Shown here: piece after piece, positions 6,792 through 7,847 of the stretch
Numbering within the stretch: the first letter of the stretch is position 1
How the letters are laid out: each line of letters starts with the position of its first letter
NCBI GenBank assembly: GCA_003524565.1
Contig: DQGU01000256.1
Coordinates: 1-7,847, forward strand
Length of the DNA stretch: 7,847 nt
Origin: Rhodospirillaceae bacterium
GTDB lineage: Bacteria; Pseudomonadota; Alphaproteobacteria; Micavibrionales; UBA2020
Direction of reading: 5' to 3'
Made by a program: the position numbers and the translations under genes
Notes under the pieces: generated by a model
The model's database searches: none
What the model was told of the DNA's origin: nothing
Seen by the model: the letters and a program-made list of their open reading frames with translations, nothing else

Positions 6792-7685
6792 TTACTCGAG
6801 CGTGATTTGAGCGCGGCGGTTAGCCGGTTCGCGGACACCGTCTGCCGTCTGGACGAGCAGGTCGGTTTTACCGCGGCCTTCGGCGCGCAGTTTGGCTGCA
6901 TCCACGCCGCGTGCAATCAGACCGTTTTTGACGGCTTCTGCACGGCGCAGGGACAGTTTTTGGTTGTAGTTGTTACCGCCCGACGTATCGGTGTGGCCGA
7001 CAACAACAATGCCGTTGATGTCTTTGCGGCTGCGGATTTCCTGTGCAACGGCGTCAAGAACGTCGTTTGCGCTGGCAGTGATGTCGTTTTTGTCCCAATC
7101 GAAGAACACGATGAACATCGCTTGTTCGACGGCAACCGGCTCGCCTTTCGGCATTTCGGTGACGGGGGCAGGGAAGGCCTCTTCAACAGGCTTTTTGCCA
7201 ACAACGTCTTGCAGCGCTTTCAGCGCGTCAGCGAACTGGGTTTTGCAAGGAACGTCTTTGCTCCAGCTTTCTTCCTGCTGTTCTACCCAGCAGTCGAATT
7301 TCGCTTGCGCGACGCCGGCTTTGTCGGACGCGAGTTCGCGGCCGCCGTTTTCAAGCGCGTCAACGAGGTCGGCGCGGGCTTGGGTCAGGTCAACGATGTT
7401 TTTGTCGCTGAGATCCCAGTCATCCAGGGTTTCCGGCATGACGACAACGCCGCTGGCAGAGGCGAGGCCTTTGCGTGCGAAGTGCAGAGCGTCAGCGTGA
7501 TCCATGAATTGGTTTTGTTTCATGTTGGCATAGTCGCGGTATTCCGCTGCCAGCGTTTTGGTGAAGGGAGAGCCGACGGCTTGCGCTTTGTTCAGCGCGT
7601 CCACGGTCGAGTTGCTCGCCGCGCCGGAGCAGGCGGCGATAAGCAGCACGCCCATCAGGCAGATGACTTGTTTGACCAACTTCAT
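6792..7685 (-). CDS. OmpA-family lipoprotein with peptidoglycan-binding C-terminal domain
   Basis: A 297-residue lipoprotein. A signal peptide with lipobox IAAC puts the lipidated Cys at 19; Ser at +2 suggests outer-membrane sorting. The middle region (about 43-165) is an alpha-helical domain that I associate with alphaproteobacterial OmpA-family lipoproteins, with LHFARKGLASASG (67-79) and a Cys pair at 132 and 147 (FDCWVEQQEE) that could form a periplasmic disulfide. A short Pro-rich linker (about 168-184) leads to an OmpA_C domain (about 187-297) with FDWDKNDI, GHTDTSGGNNYN and LSLRRAEAV. Asp233 and Arg248 match in motif and in 15-residue spacing the pair that binds diaminopimelate in OmpA, so peptidoglycan binding is expected. 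Start: ATG 7685 has AAGGAG ten bases upstream and begins a perfect signal peptide. A longer frame to 7766 would bury the signal peptide behind 27 residues and is rejected. A Pal-like envelope-tethering role is inferred; it is not the classic short Pal. Confidence 0.92.
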   Translation of the reverse strand: MKLVKQVICLMGVLLIAACSGAASNSTVDALNKAQAVGSPFTKTLAAEYRDYANMKQNQFMDHADALHFARKGLASASGVVVMPETLDDWDLSDKNIVDLTQARADLVDALENGGRELASDKAGVAQAKFDCWVEQQEESWSKDVPCKTQFADALKALQDVVGKKPVEEAFPAPVTEMPKGEPVAVEQAMFIVFFDWDKNDITASANDVLDAVAQEIRSRKDINGIVVVGHTDTSGGNNYNQKLSLRRAEAVKNGLIARGVDAAKLRAEGRGKTDLLVQTADGVREPANRRAQITLE

Positions 7686-7695
7686 AATATAAGGA

Positions 7696-7701
7696 CTCCT
7701 T
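7696..7701 (-). promoter_or_regulatory. Ribosome binding site of the OmpA-domain lipoprotein
   Basis: The minus strand reads AAGGAG ten bases before ATG 7685, the strongest Shine-Dalgarno sequence in the window. It decides the start in favour of the signal peptide. It is also half of an AAGGA-N-TCCTT palindrome (7691-7701), so it could weakly pair with its own neighbour. Confidence 0.8.
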
Positions 7702-7847
7702 GAGACTGAGAGCATGACTTGATGAATAATCTGAAAGGCTTCCTGCCGCATTACTTTTGCCGGCACATACTTTTGTTTGTTTTCAAAAGGATGAAATTGA
7801 CTTGGGTAACGTCAAACAAATCAATCTTTCTTATCTTTTAAACCTAT
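7702..7847 (-). promoter_or_regulatory. AT-rich upstream region of the OmpA-domain lipoprotein, likely promoter and 5' leader
   Basis: No gene is seen here. The outer half (7765-7847) is clearly more AT-rich than the rest of the window, as expected for a promoter of an abundant envelope protein. It holds a TTGAC-N9-GTCAA inverted repeat (7797-7801 / 7811-7815); its minus-strand TTGACG could serve as a -35, but no good -10 lies at 17 bases. It also holds a CTTTTG/CAAAAG hairpin-like repeat (7770-7775 / 7784-7789, 8-base loop) and two copies of TACTTTTG (7752-7759 and 7768-7775). I cannot fix the transcription start. Confidence 0.5.

Noticed and set aside
6807..7703. Plus-strand open frame (298 codons) opposite the OmpA-domain lipoprotein
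   Set aside because: It is a Phe- and Val-rich shadow with no signal or domain; the minus-strand gene has a lipobox, a ribosome binding site and an OmpA fold.
7686..7766. 27-residue N-terminal extension of the OmpA lipoprotein
   Set aside because: It would place a lipoprotein signal internally and ignores the AAGGAG site before ATG 7685.

Overview
The window looks like ordinary chromosomal DNA from a moderately GC-rich alphaproteobacterium, with no phage, transposon, CRISPR or secretion-system signature. The clade is inferred from three things. The histidine kinase has the dimerisation-domain style of the PleC/DivJ group. The OmpA-family lipoprotein has a central domain with a Phe-Asp-Cys-Trp-Val-Glu-Gln-Gln motif that I associate with Rhodospirillales-like and Micavibrio-like lineages. 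Hsp33 and ApaG also lie close together, as they often do in this class. No RNA genes were seen.

Layout: (1) 21-2540 (+), a large membrane-bound PAS-PAS sensor histidine kinase whose true start may lie at or before the left edge. (2) 2533-3144 (-), recX, convergent with the kinase and overlapping its stop by 8 bp. (3) 3175-4137 (+), hslO (Hsp33), divergent from recX across only 30 bp. (4) 4134-4742 (+), a lipoprotein of unknown function, coupled to hslO by an ATGA stop/start overlap. (5) A strong bidirectional terminator at 4757-4797. (6) 4815-6257 (-), a TrkH-type potassium transporter. (7) 6279-6698 (-), apaG, 21 bp upstream of trkH. (8) A rho-independent terminator at 6720-6758. (9) 6792-7685 (-), an OmpA-domain lipoprotein, with an AT-rich upstream region to 7847 that carries several short repeats.

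There are four or five transcription units: the kinase; recX; hslO plus lipoprotein; apaG plus trkH; and the OmpA lipoprotein. They are loosely linked by envelope and stress functions: signal sensing, recombination control, oxidative chaperoning, potassium uptake and peptidoglycan anchoring. No pathway ties them together, and I found no convincing new multi-gene system. The points most worth following up are the Tat-like signal of the hslO-coupled lipoprotein, the crowded recX borders, the terminator immediately upstream of apaG, and the repeat-rich OmpA leader.
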